This document shows positions 1 to 6,491 of a stretch of 8,259 bases of DNA, one piece after another. A program made the translations under genes and the position numbers. Below the pieces are notes generated by a model. It saw only the letters and a list, made by a program, of their open reading frames with translations, ran no database searches and was not told the origin of the DNA. The stretch's first letter is position 1. Every line of letters begins with the position of its first letter. Origin of the DNA: Chloroflexota bacterium (lineage in GTDB: Bacteria > Chloroflexota > UBA6077 > JADZDV01); contig JADZDV010000062.1 of NCBI GenBank assembly GCA_020850915.1, positions 1 through 8,259 of the forward strand. The letters are read 5' to 3'.

Positions 1-1
1 G

Positions 2-856
2 GTAGCGGGCCTGCCCTCGGAGCTGGAGGACGAGCCGGAGGAGGCGAAGCGCTTCGACCTGCTGCTCCTGAGCCTCCAGCTCGCCCTCCTGCGCGCCGAG
101 CCGTCCTTCGCGCGGCTGCGAGACCAGGTGAAGACGATCGCCGGGCTGCTGGAGGAGATCTCGAACATCCCGCTGGTGCGCGAGCAGCTCGTCCTGATCC
201 AGGATCTTCAGACGGACGAATGGTGGCAGGACGTCACGACGCCGATGCTGGAGGTGGTGCGTCGCCGCCTGCGCGGCCTCGTGCGGCTGATCGAGTTTCG
301 CAAGCGCAAGCCGGTCTACACGGACTTCGAGGACGAGATGGGCCCAGAGATGCACGTGGAGCTGCCCGGCTTCGCGGGCGCCGACTTCGAGCGCTTTCGC
401 GCCAGGACCCGCGCGTTCCTGCGCGCCCACCAGGACCAGCTCGTCATCCACAAGCTGCGGACGAACAAACCGCTCACGGCGGTCGACCTCCAGGAGCTGG
501 AGCGGATCCTGGCCGAGTGCGGCGCCGGCGGGCCGGCGGAGATCCAGCGCGCCAGCGCGGAGGCGCACGGCCTGGGCCTGTTCGTGCGCTCGCTGGTGGG
601 CCTGGACCGCGAGGCGGCCAGGGAGGCGATGGGCGGTTTCCTGAAGGGCAGCCGGCTGACGGCGAACCAGATCGAGTTCGTCAATCTGATCGTGGAGCAC
701 CTGACCGAGCACGGCGCGATGAGCCCGGAGCTGCTCTACGAGTCCCCCTTCACCGACGTCGCCCCCCAGGGCCCCGACGAGATCTTCACCTCGGAGCAGG
801 TAGACGCGCTGATCGCCATCCTGAACGGCGTCAGCGCAACGGCCCGCGCAGGGTGA
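2..856 (+). CDS. hsdR: Type I restriction endonuclease subunit R (HsdR), C-terminal fragment
   Basis: Seen: the frame is open from base 2 to the TGA at 854-856, giving 284 residues, and it enters from outside the window. The GTG at 128 is not needed as a start because similar coding sequence continues upstream of it. The fragment has the sequence style of the EcoEI-type HsdR C-terminal domain: the basic-to-acidic segment RKPVYTDFEDE (about fragment residues 102-112) and LYESPFTD (245-252) followed by a PQGPDEIF segment near the end. Known: HsdR is the ATP-dependent translocase and nuclease subunit of type I restriction complexes; this C-terminal helical domain is thought to hold HsdR to the HsdM/HsdS methylase core. 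The nuclease and helicase motifs would lie upstream and cannot be checked here. Inferred: hsdM and hsdS probably lie to the left. The stop overlaps a possible -35 box for the next gene, fic. Family assignment is confident; activity cannot be judged from this piece. Confidence 0.88.
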   Translation, partial: VAGLPSELEDEPEEAKRFDLLLLSLQLALLRAEPSFARLRDQVKTIAGLLEEISNIPLVREQLVLIQDLQTDEWWQDVTTPMLEVVRRRLRGLVRLIEFRKRKPVYTDFEDEMGPEMHVELPGFAGADFERFRARTRAFLRAHQDQLVIHKLRTNKPLTAVDLQELERILAECGAGGPAEIQRASAEAHGLGLFVRSLVGLDREAAREAMGGFLKGSRLTANQIEFVNLIVEHLTEHGAMSPELLYESPFTDVAPQGPDEIFTSEQVDALIAILNGVSATARAG

Positions 857-881
857 CCCGGCTCTTATTCAAGGTTAGAAT
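853..881 (+). promoter_or_regulatory. Candidate sigma70-type promoter for fic
   Basis: Seen: -35-like GTGACC at 853-858 (4 of 6 to TTGACA, overlapping the hsdR stop codon), a 17-bp spacer, and -10-like TAGAAT at 876-881 (5 of 6 to TATAAT). Transcription would start near 888, leaving a leader of about 27 bases with the fic ribosome binding site in it. A second possible -10, TATAAC at 881-886, has no good -35 at the right distance. The gap is AT-rich in an otherwise GC-rich region, which favours a real promoter. Not tested by any computation. Confidence 0.5.
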
Positions 882-895
882 ATAACCTTGAATAA
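865..895. promoter_or_regulatory. Perfect 13-bp inverted repeat, probable repressor operator of fic
   Basis: Seen: left arm TTATTCAAGGTTA at 865-877, five-base spacer, right arm TAACCTTGAATAA at 883-895, with no mismatch. It covers the candidate -10 box, so a protein bound here would block fic transcription. It is an unlikely intrinsic terminator for hsdR: the stem is AT-rich and is followed by CGGCTCGG, not a T tract. Inferred: the binding protein may be Fic itself, which has a C-terminal winged helix, or a separate regulator outside the window. Confidence 0.72.
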
Positions 896-901
896 CGGCT
901 C

Positions 902-905
902 GGAG
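902..905 (+). promoter_or_regulatory. Ribosome binding site of fic (GGAG)
   Basis: GGAG lies nine bases before the TTG at 915. It supports this rare start codon, and an in-frame TGA at 906-908 rules out any earlier start in this frame. Confidence 0.6.
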
Positions 906-908
906 TGA

Positions 909-916
909 TCAAGGTT
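909..916 (+). promoter_or_regulatory. Third copy of the operator half-site, overlapping the fic start
   Basis: TCAAGGTT at 909-916 repeats exactly the eight bases at 869-876 inside the left arm of the inverted repeat, in the same orientation and 40 bp downstream, close to four helical turns. It runs into the TTG start codon and follows the GGAG ribosome binding site. It may be an auxiliary repressor site; an eight-base match can also occur by chance, although the local AT-rich setting makes that less likely. Confidence 0.45.
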
Positions 917-2192
917 GGCGCGCACGATCGCAGCCGTCTGGCAGGGCTTGCCGGAGCTTGGATTGCCGCGGGCGCGGCGGCAGTCCTGTCGGTACGAGGC
1001 GTACGTTCCCGATCCGCTCATGGAGCTGGAGATCGCCGTGCCCTCGGACGTCGCGGCGGATATCAGCGACGCGGAGCAGGCGGTTGCGCGCCTGAACGCG
1101 CAGGGGCCGACGCTCGCCAGTCTCGAGGCGCTGTCCCGTCTGCTCCTGCGCGCGGAGGCGGTCGCCTCGTCTCGCATCGAAGGGTTGGAAGTGGCGGGGC
1201 GACGGCTCATGCGGCTGGAGGCCGCGCGGGCGATCGGCTCGCCCTTCACGGACGTGACGGCGGAAGCGGTCCTCGGCAACATCGAAGCGATGGCGCTCGC
1301 TGTGGGCGAGGTGTCCGACCGTCCGCGGCTCGCGCTGGACGATCTGTTGTCGATTCATCGCTCGCTGATGCGCCACACCGAGCGGCCCGACTGGGGCGGC
1401 GTGGTTCGAACGGCGCAGAACTGGGTTGGCGGCAACGATTTCAACCCGTGTGGCGCGGCATTCGTTCCGCCCCCGCCAGCATTCGTACCCGCGCTGCTCG
1501 ACGATCTCGTCGCCTTCATGAACGCGGATCGCTATCCGCCGCTGGTTCAGGCCGCGCTCGTCCATGCCCAGTTCGAGACGATCCACCCCTTCGCGGACGG
1601 CAACGGCCGAGTGGGGCGGGCGCTCATTCACGTCGTGCTGCGACGGCGTGGGCTGGCGCCCCGCTACGTGCCGCCCATCAGCCCGATCCTGGCGACCGAG
1701 GTTCGGAGCTACATCGGCGGGTTGAACGCCTATCGCTATCTGGGTCCTTCTGATGCTCCAGCAGCCCAGGCTGGCATCCTCGATTGGATTCGGATCTTCG
1801 TATCGATGGCCGCGCGAGCCGCGCGCGACGCCGAGCGATTTGGCCAACGCGTCGACGACCTGGCGGCTGAATGGCGCACGCGCGCCCAGCCGGTCCGTGC
1901 GAGCTCCGCCGTCGATCTCTTGATCCACGCGCTCCCGTCTGCGCCGGTCGTGACGGTCCAGACAGCGGCGAATCTGATCGGGCGAAGTCTCCAGGCGACG
2001 AACCAGGCGGTCGACCACCTCGTCCGCGCGGGCGTTCTGGCGCCGGTACGAGACGTCCGGCGCAACCGGGCCTTCGAAGCGACGGGCCTGCTGGACCTGC
2101 TCACAAGCTTCGAACGCTCGCTGGCCAGCCCGGCGGCCAACACCCGCGCCTCGCCGCCCGCCCGTCCGGTGCCGCGCAGGCCCAGTCCCTAG
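915..2192 (+). CDS. fic: Fic family protein, class II, with C-terminal winged helix
   Basis: Seen: 425 residues from TTG at 915. The N-terminal part resembles Fic_N (YEAYVPDPL, then a helical stretch). SSRIEG at residues 85-90 fits the inhibitory motif [S/T]xxxE[G/N], with Glu89 as the blocking residue; its N-terminal position makes this class II. The dock region RTAQNWVGG and FVPPPP (165-188) precedes the complete catalytic motif HPFADGNGRVGR at 224-235, with catalytic His224. Residues about 333-397 form a winged-helix-like tail ending in the RNRAFEA wing and LLDLL. Known: Fic domains with this motif transfer AMP from ATP to target protein hydroxyls, and the inhibitory Glu restrains this. 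Inferred: it is a regulated AMP transferase that may bind its own promoter through the tail. It follows hsdR by 58 bp on the same strand; Fic genes are frequent companions of type I restriction loci. Base composition is less GC-rich than the neighbours. The target is unknown. Confidence 0.93.
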   Translation: MARTIAAVWQGLPELGLPRARRQSCRYEAYVPDPLMELEIAVPSDVAADISDAEQAVARLNAQGPTLASLEALSRLLLRAEAVASSRIEGLEVAGRRLMRLEAARAIGSPFTDVTAEAVLGNIEAMALAVGEVSDRPRLALDDLLSIHRSLMRHTERPDWGGVVRTAQNWVGGNDFNPCGAAFVPPPPAFVPALLDDLVAFMNADRYPPLVQAALVHAQFETIHPFADGNGRVGRALIHVVLRRRGLAPRYVPPISPILATEVRSYIGGLNAYRYLGPSDAPAAQAGILDWIRIFVSMAARAARDAERFGQRVDDLAAEWRTRAQPVRASSAVDLLIHALPSAPVVTVQTAANLIGRSLQATNQAVDHLVRAGVLAPVRDVRRNRAFEATGLLDLLTSFERSLASPAANTRASPPARPVPRRPSP

Positions 2193-2193
2193 C

Positions 2194-2595
2194 TCAACCG
2201 ATCCGCCGGACGATCTCGATCTCGTTCCCGTCCGGGTCGTCCAGGTAGAACGCTTCCACCGGCAGGAACGGATGCTCGCCACCGCGGAGCGGGATGCCGA
2301 GTCCGGCGATCCGCTCTCGCTCCGCCTCGTACGCCTCGGCCGGCACCTCGAGGCCGATGTGGTGCAGGTCGCGCTGCTCCTTGCTCCCACCGGCCGCCTG
2401 CACCCCGGCCGGGCGCGGGATGAGCACGATCTGGTGTGGCACGCCCTCCCGCTCCTCGCCAACCCGCAGGAACGCCGCCGGCAGGCCATCCGGCGAGATC
2501 ACCGTCAGGCCCAGCAGGTCGCGGTAGAACTTCACCGACCGCTCCAGGTCCTGGACCGACAGCACCACTTCTACCAGCCCGGTGATGCGTCCCAT
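2194..2595 (-). CDS. VOC family protein (glyoxalase/dioxygenase fold)
   Basis: Seen: 133 residues from ATG at 2595-2593, with a strong GGAGGT site five bases upstream. It holds two beta-alpha-beta-beta-beta modules: LVEVVLSVQDLERSVKFYRDLLGL (residues 7-30, strand then helix) and HHIGLEV (78-84) with FYLDDPDGNEIEIV (116-129). Likely metal ligands are Glu9 in place of the more usual His, His79 and Glu127. Known: one such chain usually forms a single VOC domain that works as a dimer; the family includes lactoylglutathione lyases, ring-cleaving dioxygenases, fosfomycin-modifying enzymes and bleomycin-binding proteins. Nothing here separates these, so no substrate is given. The protein is cytosolic, without a signal peptide. 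It is the last gene of the minus-strand series and its stop is one base from the stop of fic, which is read towards it. It lies 180 bp beyond the cyclase gene and may have its own promoter. Confidence 0.9.
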   Translation of the reverse strand: MGRITGLVEVVLSVQDLERSVKFYRDLLGLTVISPDGLPAAFLRVGEEREGVPHQIVLIPRPAGVQAAGGSKEQRDLHHIGLEVPAEAYEAERERIAGLGIPLRGGEHPFLPVEAFYLDDPDGNEIEIVRRIG

Positions 2596-2600
2596 CTGCC

Positions 2601-2606
2601 ACCTCC
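2601..2606 (-). promoter_or_regulatory. Ribosome binding site of the VOC gene (GGAGGT)
   Basis: On the minus strand GGAGGT lies five bases before the ATG at 2595. It is the strongest Shine-Dalgarno match in the window and fixes the start against longer ORFs in other frames that overlap this gene. Confidence 0.8.
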
Positions 2607-2644
2607 AGCGCCGCCTGCTCCGGCTGTCGCACCCATCACCTCGC

Positions 2645-2650
2645 AGTATA
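2645..2650 (-). promoter_or_regulatory. Possible -10 box for the VOC gene
   Basis: The minus strand reads TATACT here, 5 of 6 to TATAAT, and is one of the few AT-rich spots in the 180-bp gap. Transcription would begin near 2638, leaving a leader of about 43 bases. No convincing -35 box was found 16-18 bp upstream (the best, with a 16-bp spacer, is 3 of 6), so the call is weak. Confidence 0.3.
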
Positions 2651-2683
2651 GAGACACTCGTACCGGAGACATCGCTCAGCCGA

Positions 2684-2695
2684 TCTCGGCCGAGA
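2684..2695. repeat. 12-bp perfect palindrome in the cyclase-VOC gap
   Basis: TCTCGGCCGAGA at 2684-2695 is its own reverse complement. It has no loop, so it is a poor RNA hairpin but a possible dimer-binding site. It lies upstream of the VOC gene and downstream of the cyclase stop. GC-rich palindromes of this size also arise by chance in such DNA. Confidence 0.35.
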
Positions 2696-2716
2696 CACCG
2701 CGCGGCCCGCGACGTC

Positions 2717-2748
2717 CGGTCGTGTGAGCGCCCCTACGACGGTCGTGT
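2717..2748. repeat. 9-bp direct repeat in the cyclase-VOC gap
   Basis: CGGTCGTGT occurs at 2717-2725 and again at 2740-2748, 23 bp apart, between the cyclase stop and the VOC gene. Exact nine-base repeats at this distance may be tandem regulator sites or chance. No regulator gene sits beside them. Confidence 0.35.
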
Positions 2749-2775
2749 CAGTACGAGTCGGCGGAGTCATCTATC

Positions 2776-5700
2776 TCAGTCGCGGCCGAGCCCCGCGCGC
2801 GCCCGCCGCATCGGCTCCGAACGGGCAAACGCTTCGTGGAGCTCGCCCGCCGGCAAGCCCGTCGCCGTGGCCTCGAGCGCCGCCAGGGCGTCGCCGAACG
2901 CCTGCCCCGCCTCGGCCGTCCGACCCTGCCGCTCGAGCAGCTCTCCCAGCGCCAGGCAGGCCCGCCAGCGCGCCGGACGGGCGCCAAGGGTGGCGGCTGA
3001 CTCCGCTGCTTGACGGAGGATGGCTTCAGCCTCGGCGGCCTGCCCGAGCTCGGCCAGCGCCTCAGCCGCGAGCCGGTCCGCGTCAAGCGTGAACACGCTG
3101 AACCCCGCCAGCCGCTCGCGGCAAGCCCGCGCTCGGGACAGCGCCTCCGCGGAGCGTCCGCCTCGTAGCGAGAGCTCCGCCTCCATCAGCAGGCTTCGCG
3201 CCGTGAACAGCAGCGCGTCCCCGCCCGCGGCGATCGACTCCGCCAGCAATCGGGTCGCGGTCGCCTCGTCGAGCAGCATCGCCGCGTCCTCGCCCAGCTC
3301 GCCCAGCGCCTCGGCGTACCAGAGCGCGGTGCCCAGTTCGCCGGCGATCGCCAGCATCTCCTCGTGCAGACGGCGTGCGCCCACCACGTCGCCACAGGCG
3401 CGCCGCGTGCGACCGAGGAACGCAAGGTTGGCCGCGGTCCACTCGCGATGCCCGATCTCGCGGGCGATCGCGACGCCGGCTTCGCCTTCGGCCAGCGCCA
3501 GGTCGTAGGCGCCGAACGGCTCGGCCGCCTGTGCCAGCGCCATGTGGCTGAACGCTTCACCGCCCCGCGCCCCGATCTCGACCCAGGTCTGCGCCCCGCG
3601 TCGGATGAGGGCTTCGGCGGCCGCCCGGTCGCCGCGATAGCCCAGTGCGATCCCCATCATGTTCATGGTAGTTGCCGCCGTGGCGCGGTCGCCGAGCGCC
3701 TCGAGACGCTCGATCGCCTCGCGCCCGCACGCCACTGCCGCCTCGGTGTCGCCCGCGCACAGGGCGCACATCGTCAGGATGTCGAGCACCTGCGCCCGTC
3801 CCGGCTCGTCATTCAGTTGACCGAACAGCTCCAGCGCCGTCTGCAGCTCGCGGCGAGCGTCGGCCAGCCGCGCCAGGTTGAACAGCATCACCCCAACCCG
3901 TTCCCGCGCTGTCGCCATCGCTCTGACGTCGCCGATCGCCGCGGCCGCCGCGGCCGCCTGGCCGGTCAGCTCGAGCCCCCGCTGGTAGTCGCGGTGTCCG
4001 CCCCAGAGCATCCCCAGGGCTCCCAACAGCCGGGCCTGCGCTCCTCCGTCGCCCGCCTGGTCGGCCAGCTCCAGAGCGACCTCGTAGTCGGCCCGCGCGG
4101 GATCGAACTGCCCGAGCAGCTCGCGTAGCCCGGCCCGCGCCTCGTGCAGCGCCAGCCGCCGGGGCGTCTCGACGTCGGCCCGCTCAGCCGCGCAGATGGC
4201 CCGGTCATAGTGCGCCAGCGCCTCGCGGTTGGCGTAGTGGGCCCGGGCCGCCTCTGCCGCCGCCCGGGCGTGCTCCAGCGCCCGCTCCCAGCTCTCGGCC
4301 TGCTCGTAGTGCTGGGCCAGCAGCCCGTGGATCTCGTCCAACCGCTCTGGGTACAGCTCCTCCAGCACCTCGGCGACTCGCAGGTGCAGCTCGCGCCGCC
4401 GCCGGACCAGCAGCGTCGCGTAGGCCGCCTCCTGGGTCAGCACGTGCTTGAAGCCGTACTCCTGCTCCGGGACCGCCGCCAGCTCGCGCACCAGGTCGCC
4501 CCGCTGGGCCCGCAGCAGGTGCTGATCGAGCGACGGGTCGTCGCCCGCGATCCGTGCAAGCACCCGTCGTGGAAAGCGCCGCCCGATCACCGCGGCCGCC
4601 TGGAGCGTTGGGCGGGCCTCGCCCAGACGGTCGATCCGTGCCACCATCAGCGCCTTCAGCGTGGCCGGCAGCTCGACTCGCTCCAGGTCGGCCGTGACCC
4701 GCCAGCCGCCGCTCTCCGCCACCAGCAGACCACGCTCGACCAGCATGCGGACCAGCTCCTCCACCCAGAGCGGCGTCCCCGAGGCCCGCTCCAGCACGCT
4801 CTGCAGCCCGGCTGGCGGCGCCTCGAGGCCGAGCAGCCCGGCGACCAGTCTGGCGCTGGCCGCCTCTGACAGCGGCCGCAGCCGAACCTCGCTGTAGCGG
4901 TGCGGGAACTCGCGGGCCGCCCGCTCGTGCAGCGCCCAGGCCGGCGCCTCGCGCTCCGGCCGGAAGGCGTAGCAGAAGAAGACCGGCCAGCGCTCGACCA
5001 GCTCCATCAGCTCCAGCAGCAGGTCGACCGAGCTCGGGTCAGCCCAGTGCAGATCCTCCAACTGGAGCGCCAGCGGCGCCGGGGACGCCCGCTGCTCGAT
5101 CAGCCCGCCAACCGCGTCGAAGGTCAGGCGCTGCAGCTCCCGCGGCTCCAGCGCCGCCAGGTGCGCCTCCGCATCGGTCGAGAGCGGCAGCCCTAGCAGG
5201 TGGGCCAGCACGGGCTCGTCCGCCGCGCGGCCCATCCCCCGCGGTCGCTCCCGAAGCTGGCCGGCTGCTGTCCCCTCCGGCTCCTCGGCCTCGATATCGC
5301 ACAGCCGGCGCGTGAGCGTTCGGGTCAACCCGAGGCTCAACGTCCCTTCGTGGGCGAAGGCCGGGCACCGCAGCCAGGTCAGGTCGCCGCCCCGCGCTCG
5401 CAGCTCGGCCAGCAGCCGCGACTTGCCCAGCCCAGGCTCGCCAATGACCGCGGCCACCTGTCCTCGCCCCCGCCGCAGCTCTCCCAGGCAGTTCTCTAGC
5501 AGGCCGAGCTCCTCATCGCGACCAACCAGCGACGCTGTCCTGCCGCCCCCCGTGGGCGCCGCGCTCTCTCCCAGCAGCACCGCCGCTGCCACCGGCCGCG
5601 CCTTGTTCTTCAGGCTCAGCGGCGCCAGCGCCTGGAACGCGAAGCCCGCGCCCGCCAGCCGGGCAGCCGTCTCGCCGACCACGACCGAACCGGGTTCGGC

Positions 5701-6390
5701 CGCCCCCTGCAGACGGGACGCGATGTTGACCGCGTCGCCAATGACCGTGTACTCGCTGACGCCGCCCACGCGCCGGGTCCCCGCCACCACCTCGCCCGAC
5801 TCGATCCCGATCCGCAGTGCCAGCCGCGGCCCCCCCTCCCGCTCGAGCCGCTGATTGAACGTCGCCATCGCCCGCTGCATCCCAAGTCCCGCTCGCAGCG
5901 CCCGGGCCGCGTCGTCCTCATGGGCCAGCGGCGCTCCGAACAGCACCATGACGCAGTCGCCGATCAGCTTGTCGACCGTTCCGTCGTACCGCGCCGCCTC
6001 CGCCACCAGACTCCGGAGGCACTCGGTCGTGATCTCGCGCACTTCCTCGGCGTCGAGCCGCTCCGAGAGCGCCGTGAACCCGACCAGGTCGGCGAACAGC
6101 ATCGTCACCAGCCGCCGCTCCTCGGTCTCCAGCCCCCTCGCCAGACCGGCCGCCGCGTCGCCCACCTCCGAAGCCGGCCCGCTCGGAAGGACGGCCGCCT
6201 CCACCCTCGTCGCCGCGCTCGACGCCGACCCCGCCGAGTTCCCCAGCGGCCCGCCGCACTCCCCGCCAAAACGGTCTCCCGCCTCGCAGGGCGTCCCGCA
6301 CGCGCCGCACGCCAGCGTCAGCCTCGCGCCGCACTCACGGCAAAACTTCCGCGGCGACGGATCCTCCACCCCACAGCCCGGGCAGCGCAT
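2776..6390 (-). CDS. Zinc-ribbon, class III adenylate cyclase, AAA ATPase and TPR signalling protein
   Basis: Seen: 1204 residues from ATG at 6390 with GGAAGG eight bases upstream. Zinc ribbon 1 has Cys3, 6, 17 and 20; ribbon 2 has Cys28, 31 and 45 but Gly42 where a Cys is expected. An Ala/Gly/Ser-rich linker spans about 50-88. The cyclase domain (about 92-275) keeps metal residues Asp101 (FADLVGFT) and Asp145 (KLIGD), the purine-selecting pair Lys141 and Asp219, and Asn222 and Arg226 of the NxxxR motif. The Lys/Asp pair points to ATP rather than GTP. The ATPase has Walker A GEPGLGKS (317-324) and Walker B LALQLEDLHWAD (440-451), then WVEEL, ARIDRL and FKHVLTQEAAY segments typical of these STAND-like ATPases. 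About residue 680 to the end is TPR-like helix pairs. No membrane segment is evident. Known: proteins of this plan are common in large-genome bacteria, with few tested. Inferred: TPR binding of a ligand or partner, gated by ATP, controls cAMP synthesis in the cytosol. Confidence 0.93.
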   Translation of the reverse strand: MRCPGCGVEDPSPRKFCRECGARLTLACGACGTPCEAGDRFGGECGGPLGNSAGSASSAATRVEAAVLPSGPASEVGDAAAGLARGLETEERRLVTMLFADLVGFTALSERLDAEEVREITTECLRSLVAEAARYDGTVDKLIGDCVMVLFGAPLAHEDDAARALRAGLGMQRAMATFNQRLEREGGPRLALRIGIESGEVVAGTRRVGGVSEYTVIGDAVNIASRLQGAAEPGSVVVGETAARLAGAGFAFQALAPLSLKNKARPVAAAVLLGESAAPTGGGRTASLVGRDEELGLLENCLGELRRGRGQVAAVIGEPGLGKSRLLAELRARGGDLTWLRCPAFAHEGTLSLGLTRTLTRRLCDIEAEEPEGTAAGQLRERPRGMGRAADEPVLAHLLGLPLSTDAEAHLAALEPRELQRLTFDAVGGLIEQRASPAPLALQLEDLHWADPSSVDLLLELMELVERWPVFFCYAFRPEREAPAWALHERAAREFPHRYSEVRLRPLSEAASARLVAGLLGLEAPPAGLQSVLERASGTPLWVEELVRMLVERGLLVAESGGWRVTADLERVELPATLKALMVARIDRLGEARPTLQAAAVIGRRFPRRVLARIAGDDPSLDQHLLRAQRGDLVRELAAVPEQEYGFKHVLTQEAAYATLLVRRRRELHLRVAEVLEELYPERLDEIHGLLAQHYEQAESWERALEHARAAAEAARAHYANREALAHYDRAICAAERADVETPRRLALHEARAGLRELLGQFDPARADYEVALELADQAGDGGAQARLLGALGMLWGGHRDYQRGLELTGQAAAAAAAIGDVRAMATARERVGVMLFNLARLADARRELQTALELFGQLNDEPGRAQVLDILTMCALCAGDTEAAVACGREAIERLEALGDRATAATTMNMMGIALGYRGDRAAAEALIRRGAQTWVEIGARGGEAFSHMALAQAAEPFGAYDLALAEGEAGVAIAREIGHREWTAANLAFLGRTRRACGDVVGARRLHEEMLAIAGELGTALWYAEALGELGEDAAMLLDEATATRLLAESIAAGGDALLFTARSLLMEAELSLRGGRSAEALSRARACRERLAGFSVFTLDADRLAAEALAELGQAAEAEAILRQAAESAATLGARPARWRACLALGELLERQGRTAEAGQAFGDALAALEATATGLPAGELHEAFARSEPMRRARAGLGRD

Positions 6391-6398
6391 CGATCCTA

Positions 6399-6404
6399 CC
6401 TTCC
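6399..6404 (-). promoter_or_regulatory. Ribosome binding site of the cyclase gene (GGAAGG)
   Basis: The minus strand reads GGAAGG eight bases before the ATG at 6390. With the zinc-ribbon motif starting at residue 3, it supports this start. Confidence 0.6.
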
Positions 6405-6460
6405 GCCCCTGGTGTCTCTAGTGTACCGCCGCGACGACAGGGCTACGTCCAGAGTGCTAT

Positions 6461-6477
6461 GAACGGGCCCGGCGTTC
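6461..6477. repeat. Weak hairpin between the MFS and cyclase genes
   Basis: GAACG at 6461-6465 and CGTTC at 6473-6477 can pair around a seven-base GC-rich loop, 14 bases past the MFS stop. The stem is only five pairs and no T tract follows on the minus strand, so it is not a convincing intrinsic terminator. The rest of the 101-bp gap shows no clear promoter; the best -10-like hexamer, TACACT at 6420-6425 on the minus strand, lacks a well-spaced -35. Confidence 0.25.
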
Positions 6478-6491
6478 CAGCTCTGTCGCCC

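Noticed and set aside
865..895. Intrinsic terminator for hsdR
   Set aside because: The inverted repeat is perfect but AT-rich and lacks a following T tract; its overlap with a -10 box fits an operator better.
909..2489. A 526-codon open frame on the minus strand covering fic and part of the VOC gene
   Set aside because: It is arginine-rich with no family resemblance, lies antisense to a clear Fic gene and also overlaps the VOC gene in another frame. Long shadow frames are expected at this GC content.
3364..4128. A 254-codon plus-strand frame inside the cyclase gene
   Set aside because: Composition follows from the antisense of alanine/leucine-rich TPR codons; the minus-strand protein has clear domain logic throughout.
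5090..5350. Possible frameshift in the cyclase ATPase domain, where residues 345-390 look unlike the usual family sequence
   Set aside because: The frame continues smoothly into HLLGLPL and Walker B, and the Walker A to Walker B distance is ordinary, so this seems natural divergence.
6461..6477. Intrinsic terminator after the MFS gene
   Set aside because: Only five base pairs, a seven-base loop and no T tract; listed as a weak repeat only.
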